From contig NW_024104332.1 in NCBI RefSeq assembly GCF_003945595.2, positions 3,782,001-3,846,000 on the forward strand: DNA of 64,000 bases. Direction: 5' to 3'. Origin of the DNA: Pipra filicauda. Taxonomy: Eukaryota > Chordata > Aves > Passeriformes > Pipridae. The notes below the pieces were generated by a model. That model did no database searches and was not told the DNA's origin. It was given only the letters and a program-made list of their open reading frames with translations. A program made the position numbers and the translations under genes. Shown here piece after piece: positions 1 to 12,670 of this stretch; position 1 is the first letter of the stretch, and each line of letters starts with the position of its first letter.

Positions 1-1290
1 TGATATTTTATAGCTGAACTGTAAAGTATGTAATTTGGAATCCATTACATGCTAACCACAACTTCAAAAGGAAGATTATGGTCTTGCATTTTCTTAGGAA
101 TTTATGTAATTTTGTACATAATAAGCAGGCACTGGGCTCAGATCTCTAATTGCTTTCGACACCTGAGTGTTTACAGTCAGGCTCTGTTGAGTATTTTTTC
201 ACTATCTGCTTTTATGTTACATGTCTTTAATTTTGAAGCTTACTGCAAAGAATTCAGTATAAGTTCGTGAGTTCTTCATACCCACTGGGTTGTTCATGTT
301 ACACAAATACCTGCACGCCAAAATTTTCAGCTGCTGGTGAGTTGAGTGCTGACCTATCTATGCACACTCTTCATTGATCTTTAGCTTAAGCAATAAAATT
401 CCCTCTTAAACCTATTTCAGAAAATTATTACCATTAGTTCAATTAAAAAACTTTAAAACCTCTAATATTTTCCCCTTGAGATATAAAAATGTGGAAAAAA
501 CCCCTGAATTTTCAGATTGTTTCCTAAATTTTTTTATGCGATTTTTTTTTTTTGTGTTACTTATGGTTTTGTCCTTTACACCAAACCCACATTTTGCAAT
601 TTTGTCATCACATGTGTATCTTTATGCCCATTTCAACAAACTACTTTTGCATGTACCTTTGGAGTTCACTGAAGTGGATGTGATTATTCCTTTGCTGAGT
701 TTGACACATGCTCAAGTACCTTGCTGAATGGGGGCCTTAATGTCTTACATTACATTAGTCTTCCTCTGTCTTATTCTGTGGTCATCATTCATATAGAGTA
801 TTATATAGAAATATATATATATAAAAATATATGAAATCACTAATGAATAGAATAGTATATGTTTCATAAAGAAAAGTCTTTATAATTTTGTTTGTCATAT
901 AGTATTTTGGAATTTGTATAATGAGGATGTTTAGTAGCCATAACGATGGCCTTTTTTAACAAATAGAATTTGTATTTTTATTGTACTTTAAAAGGCTTTA
1001 CATAATAAGCATCTATTTAGTGGTCATTTATTATCAGTGGTAACACTAAAATAATGTTTGCACATTTTAAGAAACCTTTTTCGTTACTGATTTTTATGAT
1101 AGCTGACTGCAAATGGCATGGTTAAACCTTACATACCTGGTCAATCCATACAAAAAATACTTTAATCAACACAACAGTGCATTTTTAATTTTTATGTGAT
1201 CCAATTGGAAAATGTATTTCTATGTAATCTCAAATGTCTGTTTAATTTTGCCTAAAATAAATGTTTTTAAATAAATTGCATCCTAGAACA
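1..1290 (+). other. AT-rich block resembling a 3' UTR with two polyadenylation-type signals
   Basis: This stretch is very AT-rich, with T runs, short AT alternations near 810-830 and no convincing reading frame. It ends with two AATAAA motifs 14 bases apart, at 1256-1261 and 1270-1275. Composition becomes more GC-rich right after them. That pattern fits the tail of a long vertebrate 3' UTR transcribed on the plus strand whose coding exons lie left of the window. This is inference: AATAAA is frequent in AT-rich DNA by chance, and no coding end or downstream GU-rich element was established. An AT-rich intergenic block is the alternative. Confidence 0.25.
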
Positions 1291-1850
1291 CAGTGTTCAT
1301 TCATTAAAATGCTCAGTGGAAGGGAGAGTGGGGAGGTGCTCAAGTGGGCAGGACCTGCCACAAAGGATGGTTTAGTGCTGGAATGTGTCAGTCACTCTAC
1401 ATCCAGGAAGGGATCTCATCTCAGGGTAGAACAGCTCCAATCACCTTTATCATTGAATTTGATCTAATCTATAGCCAACAGGGAAAAACTTTGTATATAT
1501 GCAGCTACATAATACTAATAATTATTAGTAACTCTCTTTGCAGCACTCCCTGGATTTAGTTGACTTTTCTTACTGCCTTTTTTTTACTCACTTCTCTGCT
1601 CAATATACTTGACTGCTGACTGACCCCAGTGGTCATTTAAGGAGGGAAGGATGTAATTGTAGTTTTCTGAACCTTAGAAAGCAACCCCTGTACACCAGGT
1701 GTACTAATGGACAGGCTGCTGCAGATGGTGGTGATGCCTTTGAGAAAACTAACCCTAAACCACTGGGTAACTACTTCTCTTTCTCTTCAAACTAATACCC
1801 CAAACCCATCTAACCACTTCCATTTGTGGAACTGGGGCTCAGACAGTTCC

Positions 1851-1890
1851 TGGGAATGGGAATGGGAATGGGAATGGGAATGGGAATGGA
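1851..1890. repeat. Hexanucleotide microsatellite (TGGGAA)n
   Basis: Six uninterrupted copies of TGGGAA followed by a partial copy. Because the unit is six bases, overlapping plus-strand frames read through it as dipeptide repeats (Trp-Glu or Gly-Met). Those frames are therefore by-products of the repeat, not evidence of coding. Likely polymorphic in length. Confidence 0.95.
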
Positions 1891-2202
1891 TGCTGGCAGG
1901 GCTGGCAGGTCAGGAGCACGTGTCACCTCCTGGGAGCTCTCACCACGAGCTGTTCTTTCCCTCTGGTATCAGTGTCCTTTTGCAGACAGTGAAATAACAT
2001 CTTGTTCTAAATCTTCAGACTGTTACTCTAAAAATACACATTTGAGAGCAGTACCAGGAGCCTGGGTGACTGCTCTTGCCCTGGTCAGAGTAAATGGGAG
2101 TGCTGCTGTTGCTCACAGGAGAATGTTGGTTGTGGAAGCTGTCTTACTACAAATTCCCATTCTTTCCACTGTCTATTGAAAGCACAAGCTCTGAGCTTTC
2201 TG

Positions 2203-2240
2203 AAAAAACCAAAACAAAACAACAAACAAAACAAACACAC
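2203..2240. repeat. A/C-rich low-complexity tract
   Basis: Irregular AAAAC and AAAC units with no single fixed period. It could be the decayed A-rich tail of an old retroposon inserted on the plus strand, but no element body was recognised upstream. Confidence 0.7.
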
Positions 2241-3726
2241 TTGAAAGCTGCTTTGGGCTGAGAATGTGAAGTGATTCTTCTAATTGTGTGACTATAAGCA
2301 TTTCACTTGACAGAAGCATTTAAAAAGAGAGTATCATCTCCTAAGAGATATGGTGCTAATGAGTGACGAACAAGACTTTTTTTTCTTGACTTGTAAATTT
2401 ACCCTCCAACAAAAATAAAAGGAAATATCAGTGCAGCTGTGTGCTGCCTGTTTTGTCCAAACTTTTCTCTTTCTTTTGGATGCCTTGCCTTTCCGTTTTT
2501 ATTTTTTCTTTTTAAGCTCTGATAGCCCTGCTGATCAAGCTAACTGTGGCTATATCACTTCTGGATGTCTAATACTACATTTTGGTTCCACTGGGTGACT
2601 GCCTTCCAACTGTCTTGGCATGTTGTACCAAGCTATATTGACACCTAGAAACAGGATTCCTTGCTTTCCATTCCTTTTTTTCTATGATATTAACTCTTTT
2701 TCCATCCTATCAACATATTATGCTATACCTGAGTAAATGAGCTGCTTAGGTTAGAATTCTTAAATCATCTAATACTTGGTGAGTTTATGCATTTTCTCTT
2801 TTTTTAACCTTTGATAAACCAGTGAGCATCATTGTAGGATATTCTCAGCTTAGTTCATTGTCTTTACTTTCCGATGGGTTTGTAAGTGGCTGTCTTGTCC
2901 TTCCATGTGACAGATGTGACTTGTGCTAAGCACAGAATTGATCAAATTGCTCAAATTGGCAAAGATCAACTTCTTCATGTGGTGAAAGGAATGATATTCC
3001 ATTTTGGCTTCACTGATGGAAAGGAAGAAAGGAAGGAGACATTCTCACACTTGCAGAAGTGAGTGTGGTTGTGTAATCCCAGAGGGGATTGAATGTGCCA
3101 AGGAAAGGGGCTGGCTCTGAGACTTCGTTGTGATGATTAATTTTCAATTTGTGGAACTAAGCACAGTCTCATTGTCACCAAGGAATCCTGCTTCACAAAA
3201 AGAGTCCCTTCTGCAAAGCAGGAGAGTGTGAAATCTCTGGTTTAACACCCAGAGCCCCTATTTTCACTCTATCTCATTTGTCACTAGAGATTGTCACCCT
3301 TTGGGCACCCTCTTATGACAAGAAATGTGTTGATAATTACAGACAAGCTCTCAAATTATTTTGACACTTTGGGGATTTGTTGTTGCTTTTAAAATTAGAG
3401 GATGAAGAAGTCACACTTGAAAAAAAAATCTGAATAACTGGCCATTACTTTAAAGTGTAACCAAAAATACCTACTAGGAGGTGTTGGGTAAGCTTCAGCT
3501 AAAAGACAGCAAGTAAGCTTTGGTACATGATTAGCCTGCTTTTTGTCCCTCTCCCCTTTTAAGACAAATTCTCAATGAGAGACTGAGACACAAATTGCAT
3601 TGTCAGCTGCTGAAAAGTACATAGCAGTTCTCATCAACAAAATACAGAACAGGATTTCAAATCTATGATTTTGTTCAGTTATTTCAGAACAGTAAGGCTG
3701 TGTTTTGTCCCAAGGAAAGACTGACT

Positions 3727-3762
3727 TTTGTAATTCATACTGGACATTTGTAATTCATACTG
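3727..3762. repeat. Short direct duplication, 16 bp repeated with 20-bp period
   Basis: TTTGTAATTCATACTG occurs at 3727-3742 and again at 3747-3762 with no mismatch and four bases between. Probably a replication-slippage duplication with no implied function. Confidence 0.9.
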
Positions 3763-6683
3763 CCTCCTTGAGATGCTTCAGTATTCACCGAGTGTTGGTG
3801 CATGGATTAAAGAAACTTCACATTTATTTATTCATCAGAGCATAACACTTTCTGGAAGTACAAGACACTTCCAGTGGATTTCATGGACTGCATACATAAT
3901 TCTTGTGTGTCAGGAGGTAAAGGTTTCCAAATGTATGAATATGCAACTTAACTTTTGTATTTAAGAAATTTCTCAAGAATCTAATTTATGTATAGTTTGG
4001 GATAACAAACCCTGCAAGTTTAGTCTCCTACAGCAGATTCTGGAATGGATTTAACTTATTGTAGGGCTCGTGTGAATTGCAGCAACCAAAATCAGCATAT
4101 TTCAGCCCTTGGACTTTTTTCTTCCCCTGTTTATTTCAGCAAGGCTTATGCCTTGCAATAAAGATTAAGAAGGAGCAGAAACAGATTAGGAAGGAAGCAT
4201 AGAAGAAAATTAAAGGAGGACAAAACACAATCTTGTGCCAACATCAAGCAATTTTGCCACATTGCACTTTTTTGTGAGGCTTAACTGATGTGATTTCTCT
4301 CGTTCTGCCCCATCCTTTCCCATGCCCATATCAGGACTGTGTGAGGGCTGCCAAGAACCAGATTTGCAATGTTTGCAGCCCACAGGAACTGCCCTTGGAG
4401 CTGTTTGAGCTTGCCAGAAGCAAGGAATGCTTTTCCTAACCCCTGTAGCCTCACGCAGAGTAGGTAACAAAGTGAACCTCGTCCAAGACTCCTGCTGGCT
4501 GCAAGCTCCAGTTTCCATTCATTTATCCTAATTTCTAGTAGTTTGTACCATATTAAAGACCTGGCTGAGTTGTGTGTCTGAGAAAGGCTTCCAGAAGGAT
4601 TGTTTGCTGTACTAAACCATTGCAAAAGCGCTTTAGCTCGTTGTCCCTATTCCAATATTTACTGAAAAGTGTGACTGTCATCCGTGTTTTCTAAATGCCT
4701 GTTGATAAAATGTTTACCTAAATTAATCTGCTTATGATGAGAACTTTCCCAAAACAGGAGTCCTAGAATAGACCCTTAGGAATTTTCATCAATTCTGTTT
4801 CCTTTGCAGCTTCATCCTACACACAAGCTTCTCTGACTAAAAAGCAGCTCAGAAAATCTACTCGATTGAGCATTTCTAAAAGCTACCTGGGGGTTCTGCC
4901 ATGTGTGACATTTAAATTGTTGTAAGTTTGATTTCTTGTTGGGTTGTATTCTGTAAACATTTTATTCAGTAAAAAAACAAGATGCTTTTTGAAGCTTCTG
5001 CACCAAAATTAGTATTGGAATATTTTTAATATTTTAATTTTTACTGAACATAACTAAATGAGTTCTCTAAGAATCTGAGCTGGTTCACTTTGGAAAACCA
5101 TTGTGGGTTTTAAATATTTTGGTGTTCTTGGTTGGGTTTTGTTGTTTTGGTTTTTTTAAAGGAGCTTCATTGTTTTCAAATAAAGCGATCCTTGACAGCT
5201 GAAAAGAGTCAGAAAATCCTGAGCCTGTGCACTGCAACAGGACAATGTTCTAAAAAAGATATGGTTCTTGGGGGGGGAAACACAACAACAAAACTTATTT
5301 GAAGGGCCTCGATAGACTAAAAATCTGGGCTTTTTTTCACCCTCATCATTAATTTTTAGGATATGTTAGAACAATATTATTATTCACATACATTGCTAAT
5401 TTTTTCTAGTGGAAGAGAGCCACTATAATGGCAGATTAGAGTCACCTACAGTCTAAGCAATGCAGGAGTGAGTTTCCCATTTTTTTACAACCTTATATAT
5501 ATTAGAATACTGTGAAGAAGCGAGAATAGATCTGAATTTTTGAGACACTTCAACCCTGTAACATAATTATGTGATCACATCTAATTTGTAACAGATAAAC
5601 CTGGGATGCAACTTGACTTGGCCATAAAGGTTTCAAGGTAAGTGAGAGTTAGTGAGAAATTTTACAGGAGGATAGGAATGCTCTGTGGGATTTCTTGCCT
5701 GACTGGACTGAGCTGTGCTCTTCTCATGAGTAAGGCAACATTTATGCAGTTTTATCTGATGATCTGCCACCCTGCTGCTGAGAAGCAAATAAATAAATAA
5801 AATGCTTGATTCCATTTCCAGATTTTCAGTAAAAGTGTCTCACAATCAAAACTTTTGATCTTGACTTTACAGTTTGCAAGTCTGTTCTCGCATCTTTAAG
5901 GTTTTAGTGAGTCTACATTAAAATCTGTCCCTCAGATTTGAGGATTTTTACCACTCACTGTGTATATTTTGATAGTACCTGTGGATTGCCACAATATTTA
6001 GTGTGAAAAGGCTACATTAGACAAGGCTGTGATCCATGTCAGCACAACTGGATGCTGTTGTAACATTGCAATGGCTTTATTTATGAAATTGGAGTAATAG
6101 AATGTTATAGAAGGTTCCATTATTTAATAACCCTTTAAAAACGTAGGTATTTTTAAAATAACAGAATCTTATTTAAAAATCTGAAATATGTGACTAGAGA
6201 GCTAAGTAAACAAGATAAATTGCCTCTTGGCACTCTAATAAATAAACCAGCAAGGCCACTAAAGCCACATGAGTCATAGAGCCATAATGAATTTACTTGA
6301 ACCTTAGGAAAGCAGGGATTTGTTTTCTCAGGACCACAGATTCAGTCTCTCACAGACCTCCCTGCTTAAAAAGTCAAATACCAAAGGGAAGAAAATATCC
6401 CACACGATATTCTAAACAATATTTGACTCTGATCTAATGTATTGCTGTAGGTAGGTTTACATCGAGGTTGAACTAGAAACACAAGCAGCAATGCAGTTTG
6501 CATGTTGTGTATTCAACCATTTAGAAATAAAAGCATAGAAATAAAAGGCATTTACTGCTGAAAAAAATCCAAGACACAACGATTAGGACTTTATGATTTT
6601 TAAATATGCATGGAGGAGTCATCCTGATTCTTGACACGTGTTCATAAGCAAACTTTTATGGTCTCAGAAAGTACTGGGAAGCA

Positions 6684-6740
6684 GTGAGAAAGGTGAGATA
6701 AAGTGAGAAAGGTGAGATGAAGTGAGAAAGGTGAGATAAA
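6684..6740. repeat. Three tandem copies of a 19-bp unit
   Basis: The unit begins GTGAGAAAGGTGAGAT and repeats at 6684-6702, 6703-6721 and 6722-6740. The first and third copies are identical and the middle one differs at one base (GATGAA versus GATAAA). A partial TGAGAT follows. Each unit itself contains two related GTGAGA-type halves. This is a small purine-rich minisatellite; three adjacent copies with no spacers rule out a CRISPR array. Confidence 0.95.
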
Positions 6741-7013
6741 TGAGATTATCAATAGGAAAAACCTGAATTTGCCTGACCACAGAGCCCACAGAAAACACTC
6801 TCGTGATGCTTAACTGCTCTGAAAAAATAAATTTTGGGGCATCTGCGAGAATATAACTGATTCAGAACACGCTACTACTGAGCAGTATCTCTGAAGGGTC
6901 TATTGGATCACAGTGTTACCAATGGGTTTAATTTTTCAGAAAAGTGTGGGACAAACCGTTTGCATCGTTTGTAGTGACATCTGCTTGTCGATCTATCTGC
7001 GTGGGAATGGGAG

Positions 7014-7035
7014 AGCTGATCCCTGTGGATCAGCT
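7014..7035. other. Perfect inverted repeat, 9-bp arms with 4-base loop
   Basis: AGCTGATCC, then CTGT, then GGATCAGCT: the arms are exact reverse complements. It could form a hairpin in single-stranded DNA or RNA, or be a dyad protein-binding site. There is no run of T after it and no gene next to it, so a functional role is unsupported. Confidence 0.85.
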
Positions 7036-7300
7036 GTGTGATGTGCAGGCAGTGAGGTGCAAAGAATGTGCTGAACGTTTTTCCCTCTAGAGACTGCTGC
7101 TTTCAGGAGTGGCTCTGGAGTCAGGAGAGAAGAGTTTGAGGTACTCAAACGGGGAGGTGCTTCACACCCAGCAGTTTCTGAACAAGAATACAGATTGCCA
7201 GAGCTGACAGAGTCTGGGGAAATGTCAAGTCGATCTCCATCAGGATTTCAAGCACAAGGTAAATAGGTGCAGACAGACGTTGAATGCATTCCAGACACTG

Positions 7301-7312
7301 CCCCCCCCCCCC
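7301..7312. repeat. Homopolymer run of 12 C
   Basis: Uninterrupted C12. Such runs are prone to length error in sequencing and assembly. Confidence 0.95.
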
Positions 7313-8245
7313 ACTCAGCTGTTACAAAGCAGAGAATATTTAAAAAATTCTTTTTCTCAGCCTGAGAGTAAACCCAGGGGAAAAGGTACCTTCACACACA
7401 TCCTCACAGAATTTAGATTAAATAGGGACACATTCTGACCCTCCATATTTAATTAAAAGGCAAAAAGACGGTAAGCAAGAGAGCGTTTAATGGTATGTAT
7501 AAAATATGCATTACCCCTGCATTTTATAAATGCAAACCCTTGAAACTTAGAGGAGTTATTTGTACATAGAGTATTCTAGCTTCTGTTTGTTTTAATGCTA
7601 CTTATTTTTCTTATAATCGCTTAGGTTTAATTCATTTTTGTTTTTTCACAATTTCAGTTTTCCTAGAGAACTTTCTGGAAAGCTGTGCAGTACATGCTGT
7701 GTGTATATTTCAATACTCTGACATTTCTGCTTAGAAATAGTGGCAAGACTGCTTTTTTTCTTAAAACCTAAAATCCACTCCTCTTCCTAGGAATCACAAA
7801 TTGCATGTTGATGTTTCAATAAGCCTACAGGGAAAGTTAGAAAAAAAACCAGTACTGTGGCTGGCCCCAGGAAACAAGCTGTTTTCCAGGAATGCTGAAT
7901 TAGTTTGTGATCTGCAGCTCCCTGTCTCCTTACAGTTGTGCTTTTACGTTCCCCTGCAACAGCAGCACAGGGCTTGAGCATTGGCTGGGCCTGATCCAGT
8001 GTCATTTTTCCCCCCTCTCTCCTCTCATTTTTGTAGTCCAAGTAATGCCTCTAACTCTTTTTTTTAGGACAACTCCTTAGGGCAATGCTGGTACCACCTT
8101 GTAGTCTATCTTTTTTTATCCAACAAACTATTGACTTCTGGTCAATTCTGGTGTTATATTTTTTGTTCAACAATGCATAATAAGTATTTGCTAGAAAAAT
8201 GTTGCCGAATTTATAAAGGAGGAAATGAAAACAGTGCCATGCCTG

Positions 8246-8289
8246 TTCCACTGCAGTGATCCTTATTCCACTGCAGTGATCCTTATTCC
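8246..8289. repeat. Tandem duplication of a 20-bp unit
   Basis: TTCCACTGCAGTGATCCTTA is present twice without mismatch (8246-8265, 8266-8285), followed by the first four bases of a third copy. Each unit contains the palindrome CACTGCAGTG. It lies just left of the LTR-like copy starting near 8320, so it may be part of the damaged edge of that insertion or a later slippage event. Confidence 0.95.
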
Positions 8290-8319
8290 TTGAAACTAAA
8301 AGAATGTGAGAAATTCAGA

Positions 8320-8794
8320 ATAAGGACATTAAAGGGTCTACGTATTCAACAGGGGGTTTACATATTCATCGGGGGGCAGAACTATTACAATAAGAGACTT
8401 TATAGGGATGAGGTAAAGGGGAAATCCTAAATCACAAACTTTTGGGTCTTAGCACTTACATCATAGGGAAAAACCCATTTTATCTTAGGGGATTTTACAG
8501 AGGGGAACAGGTATTCAGGTCTACAGAATGCAAGGATTCAGGGAACACAGAGAGATAAGGTACAATAGGTCTTCTGCACAGGTCTGATGGGATCAGGGTG
8601 CCCATTCTCTGGCTAGGGCAGGGCATGTGATAACATCATGCAAGGAGTCTCTTCACATCCTGCTGAAGAAGGCAGGAAGAATCCACAGGGATGAGGTCAA
8701 CGAAGAGGGCTTTTCCCAGCTTCTGTAGCCCATGGCCTTTTGCAAAGACCTCTCAAATCTCTCTCTGCAAATATTATGTCTTTGAGATCCAACA
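8320..8794 (-). mobile_element. Diverged endogenous-retrovirus-type LTR, copy A (partial, probably solitary)
   Basis: This stretch aligns by eye, end to end and in the same orientation, with the segment at about 34,735-35,258. A 70-base stretch (8627-8696 against 35092-35161) has only three differences; elsewhere similarity is lower with small gaps. The two copies stop matching at the same point, right after a CCAACA. Read on the minus strand, this gives a left end starting TGTTGG, as retroviral LTRs start with TG. Copy A lacks the AATAAA end visible in copy B, so its minus-strand 3' edge is lost or diverged. No gag, pol or env remnant was recognised next to it. The LTR identity is inferred from copy B; another kind of interspersed repeat is possible. 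Confidence 0.6.
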
Positions 8795-11700
8795 TCCAGC
8801 TCTCCACTTCCTCACCCCAGCAGTCCCTGTGCCCGCACCAGAATCGTGTTTGCATAGTCACAGCCACGTTCATTAATCTGGGCTCTTGAGCAGTTTATAC
8901 AAGACTTGTTTTTCTGCTCTTGAAAAGAAATCCTGTGTTGAATCTCAATTGATAGGCCTTAATTGTTTGGGTTTTTTTCCACAAGCTTAAGATGCTTCCT
9001 GTGGAGCATCTGCTGAGAGAGAAACCAGGCTTCCAAGCACCACTGCTGTAGGACTTTGAAGCGTGAGCATTTAAACCTCATGAAAGGCAGACTAGATACT
9101 TCTGATGAATCAGCCCCGGCTTCCCATTAAAGTCTGCCTGGAAGGATTTTCTTTGTGCGGCTGCCATCGTGGTCCTCAGCAGTTCATTCGGGGAGGAGAT
9201 GTTGGTTAAGGCCACGCCAAACGTACTCCTGCTTTCCACAGGGCTGGCTCGGGACCTCTCTGTGGCTGTGGCAGATTGAATTCACATGGAAAAGTGAACT
9301 GCTGCCCTACAGACTTGGCTGCCCCACCTATCCAAATTCTGCCATCCACACAATTCTCCGTGACCAATGTTCCTGTTAATACTTTCATCCTCCTGTGTAT
9401 GGCTGAAGGCGTGTGTCGTGTCTTAGGAATTCCGGAAAAGTAACAGATGGCAGTGCATGCTCCAAATTTGTGCATTAACTCAGGGTAAGACCACACATCC
9501 AAGCAGACTGTAAAGCTTCCAGCTTCATCTCCACCACTAATGGATTAAATAATTCCCAAATGGGCCTCTGTCCGTCACAGCAGCCTGAAATTCCTGCTAA
9601 CTCCAGGGCAGTCAGGGTCCTGTGCGAGTTGTTCTTATAGGTTCTGGTGGTCAAAGTCTTTCCACGATCTTCTAACTTCTTGCATTGCATTAGATATAAC
9701 TGGCTTTTCTCTTGAGTCTTTGCCAGTGTGGCCAGGGGCTTTTTCCCTGACTTCTGCTGCAGGTAAAATATTCTTTGGTCAGAGATGGCTCTGATGAAGA
9801 AAAGACCAGTGTGTGCCACAGCCCGGAGTGCAGGAACCGTAGGATGCCATCTGTCCATGCACAGACTGCCAAGCCTTTGTCTGGGCCAGGCCAGGTTACA
9901 ACAGCTTTATCAATTCCCTTTGGAAGCTGTGGCTGGAGCTGGTGTCTGGACAGTCTGACTGGGCAAACAAGTGTAAGCACAAAGGTTGGCGGGAGAGAAG
10001 GTTTGGGTTGGGGACAAAAATGATGAGCTTTCACATCAGCAGCCTGCTAATGTAATTAAAAGGGAGAGGCACGGGAAAGACTCGTAACTGAGGACAGTGC
10101 AGGGAAGGGCAGGAGAAAAAGCTGCGTAATTCTCCTGTTCAATCACTCTTTCCATCTTGTGTCAGCATTTTTAACAGCTGCCCTAGAACCAGTGAACCAC
10201 ATTTTGTGTGTGTGCACAGCACATGTATGTTAGACTTTCTGTGACACCTGGGGCATCCTCTTTGGCTTCCCAATACTTGCTGCCTGACTTCATATCCAGT
10301 GATCGACGTGTGTAGAGTCATGCATGGAGAAGGTGCTCCTTCTGCAGTCAGTCTGTGTCTGGAAATCATGAAACTTATTAGCTGCAAGGAATCCCTTGGT
10401 CAGAGGCAGACATATTTGTGTTGGTGAATGGGAGTGTCTTTATGTGATCCTTCCATTATTATGTGTTTAATTTAATTGATATTGTTTCATAATAGCTTTA
10501 TTGACAGAGTAGAGTAAATTATTTCAAGGTGACAGTGGTTCTCCCTGTCATTGTCCCATAGGTACCCTTAGATATTTGCCAGATAGTGCAGACACTTACC
10601 TCCCTAAGGGTTGGCAGGCTGTTCCCCACTGGAATATTTAGCATAATGTATTTCTACCTTATCCCTAGGAAATTTAGTTAATTCTTTTTTTCTCCCTCTG
10701 GAAGAAAGAAAAAATAAGTTTAAGTATAAAGTTCATAATAATACGATTATCTGAGTTTATGTGAAGTCAACCTGCAGTTCAGAAAAGGATACAAGCCTTT
10801 TGCCTTTTTAAAAGTATGACAAGACTGGCTTATCAACAAACACAGTAAATTCCAGCTCTTGGCTTTAATCATGCAAATATTTATATAAGCATGTGTTTAA
10901 GTGCAGGTACAGCTGTATAGGTCTATATATGTACCTTCAAACAAAAAAATTCCACAAAAATCTTTTGGAGAAGCCACAATAGCACAATAAGTAACCAAAT
11001 TAAATAGGTACAGTAGCTGTGGTCTTCCTCACTGCCAGATTAGTGATGCTACAAATCTTGTGAAATACTGTTGTCCACCCAGACTTGTACTGCAGTCTAC
11101 AAGCTTACATACCCTAATGACTACTGACATATATGATACATACTTTATGCCAACTTTGCTTTGCAGATACAGAAAGAGTGGGAGAAATGGAAATATTTTT
11201 ATTTTCTCTAGCATTTTCAGTGAAGAATAAAGTGGAGTTTCAAAGAAAGTGATTGAGAATGTTAAGCTCTTGCTAGAGTAAAAAACTGTTGGCCTGCTAC
11301 AGTTTGAGATGTCTCATGATACGTGTGTGACACGTTGTTATTCTAAAACTGCTAAAGCAGTCTTATATTGAAACAAAAATATGTTATTCTTTCTTTGAAT
11401 ATACACAGAACAACATCATCCAGAGCCACCATAGAAAAGGTTAAAAATTGTTCAGAAGGTTTTGGGTTTTTTTTACTGTAAGGACACTAACATAATTTTA
11501 TCCTTTTTGTGTTTACCAATATATTTGATTTATCCACAGAACTATATAGATTCTTACGCATGCAGCATTTTCAAGGCAGCAAAATCCAAATTGTTAAAAG
11601 TGATTGAAGAGTCTTCTGGTGCTTTTTCTGTTGAGCTGAATTACTTTGCTCTCTGAGTTAATGTTTTATCTGCCTATTTAGCAGACTTTAACCAAAGCCC

Positions 11701-12670
11701 ATTTAATTAATACTACTAGGCTGCAATGTTTTTAGGTCAAATATTACAGAGCTGTTTTTACTTGTCTTGATATCTGAACTCATCTATGAGTAAAGCTTTT
11801 AGCATAGTCTCTAGCAATCTGACCTTCTTTCACATGACATGACCACAGGCTGAACTCTGCAATGAAGATTTCACTTCTTTTGTTTCGTATCTGACCTGAA
11901 GTGATATCAAGTTTCCGTTGTTTCTGGAAGAGCTCAAATCCAATCTGTCCTCCAATGTGCTCTATGGTTTTGGTCTAAGTCTGAACATGCAGTTTGCAAA
12001 TCTCAGGCTGCTCTGTCAGGAAAACCTTGACAAGTGTCTGTTTTATTTACTTACCAAACTCGTGGATTCATTTTAGTCACTGGCCCAGCTTCACTGCTTT
12101 TGGCACGACAGGGGGGTCACATCAGGCCTATCCCATTTTTGTACTCTCTTAGCAGCTTGGCAGAGCTAGAAGCTCCTATTGAATTGGAAATTATTCACCA
12201 TATGGCCATGCCACAACAGCAGTGATTTGTTATTTTCTGAGATGTCCCACCTTATCTGCGCATACAAGACACTGGAGAGGGCTGAGACACTTCCACCTGA
12301 GAGCAGCCCACTGAAACCCTGGAAACCACACAGGTGCTGCAGATTCTGTGCCTTCAAATAACAGCAAAATGGAAATAACAATGTCTGAGCTGAGCCAGAA
12401 GGGTTTCATCCCACCTCCACGTGGCATTCCCAGGCTAAGACGGGGTGGAAGACCTTCCAGGACCAGTCCATGGCAAGTACATAAAACCTGTGCAGCTTTG
12501 CGTTAGTCCAGAGCACAGCAACAGTGCTCAAAACCACGGGGGAATTCAGGGGAAGCAGTTTGAAGAGAAGGGAGTCAGGCCAGAATATTTCCTTTACAAG
12601 GAGGAGGGACAGAACTGAAGAAAGGTGAGAGTCGAAGAAGACAGCTGGGAAGACCTCTTTTAAAAAGAGC
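8795..12670. other. Unique noncoding sequence, moderately GC-rich at 9.0-10.1 kb
   Basis: The first kilobase or so is richer in G, C and CpG than its surroundings. It contains several overlapping open frames of about 75-127 codons on both strands, none with a recognisable domain. Overlapping frames on both strands point to base composition rather than coding. From 10.2 to 12.7 kb the sequence is AT-rich with nothing recognised. Confidence 0.45.

Larger units (their letters stand above)
1291..6683. other. Unique noncoding sequence, no recognisable gene
   Basis: No reading frame here looks like a known protein. It holds a GGGAAT hexamer array (1851-1890), an A/C-rich tract (2203-2240), a short 20-bp-period duplication (3727-3762) and small T- or A-rich runs near 5140-5160 and 5785-5800. 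The 1.3-2.2 kb part is somewhat richer in GC than the rest. No transposable element was recognised. Confidence 0.5.
6741..8245. other. Unique noncoding sequence
   Basis: No gene recognised. Contains the hairpin at 7014-7035 and a run of twelve C at 7301-7312. The rest is ordinary AT-rich sequence with only short chance reading frames. Confidence 0.5.

Noticed and set aside
1826..2179. Plus-strand frame of 117 codons with Gly-Met repeats
   Set aside because: The repeat part is the GGGAAT microsatellite translated; the remainder has no domain.
6684..6740. Triplicated 19-mer considered as a CRISPR array
   Set aside because: Copies are directly adjacent without spacers and the genome is vertebrate.
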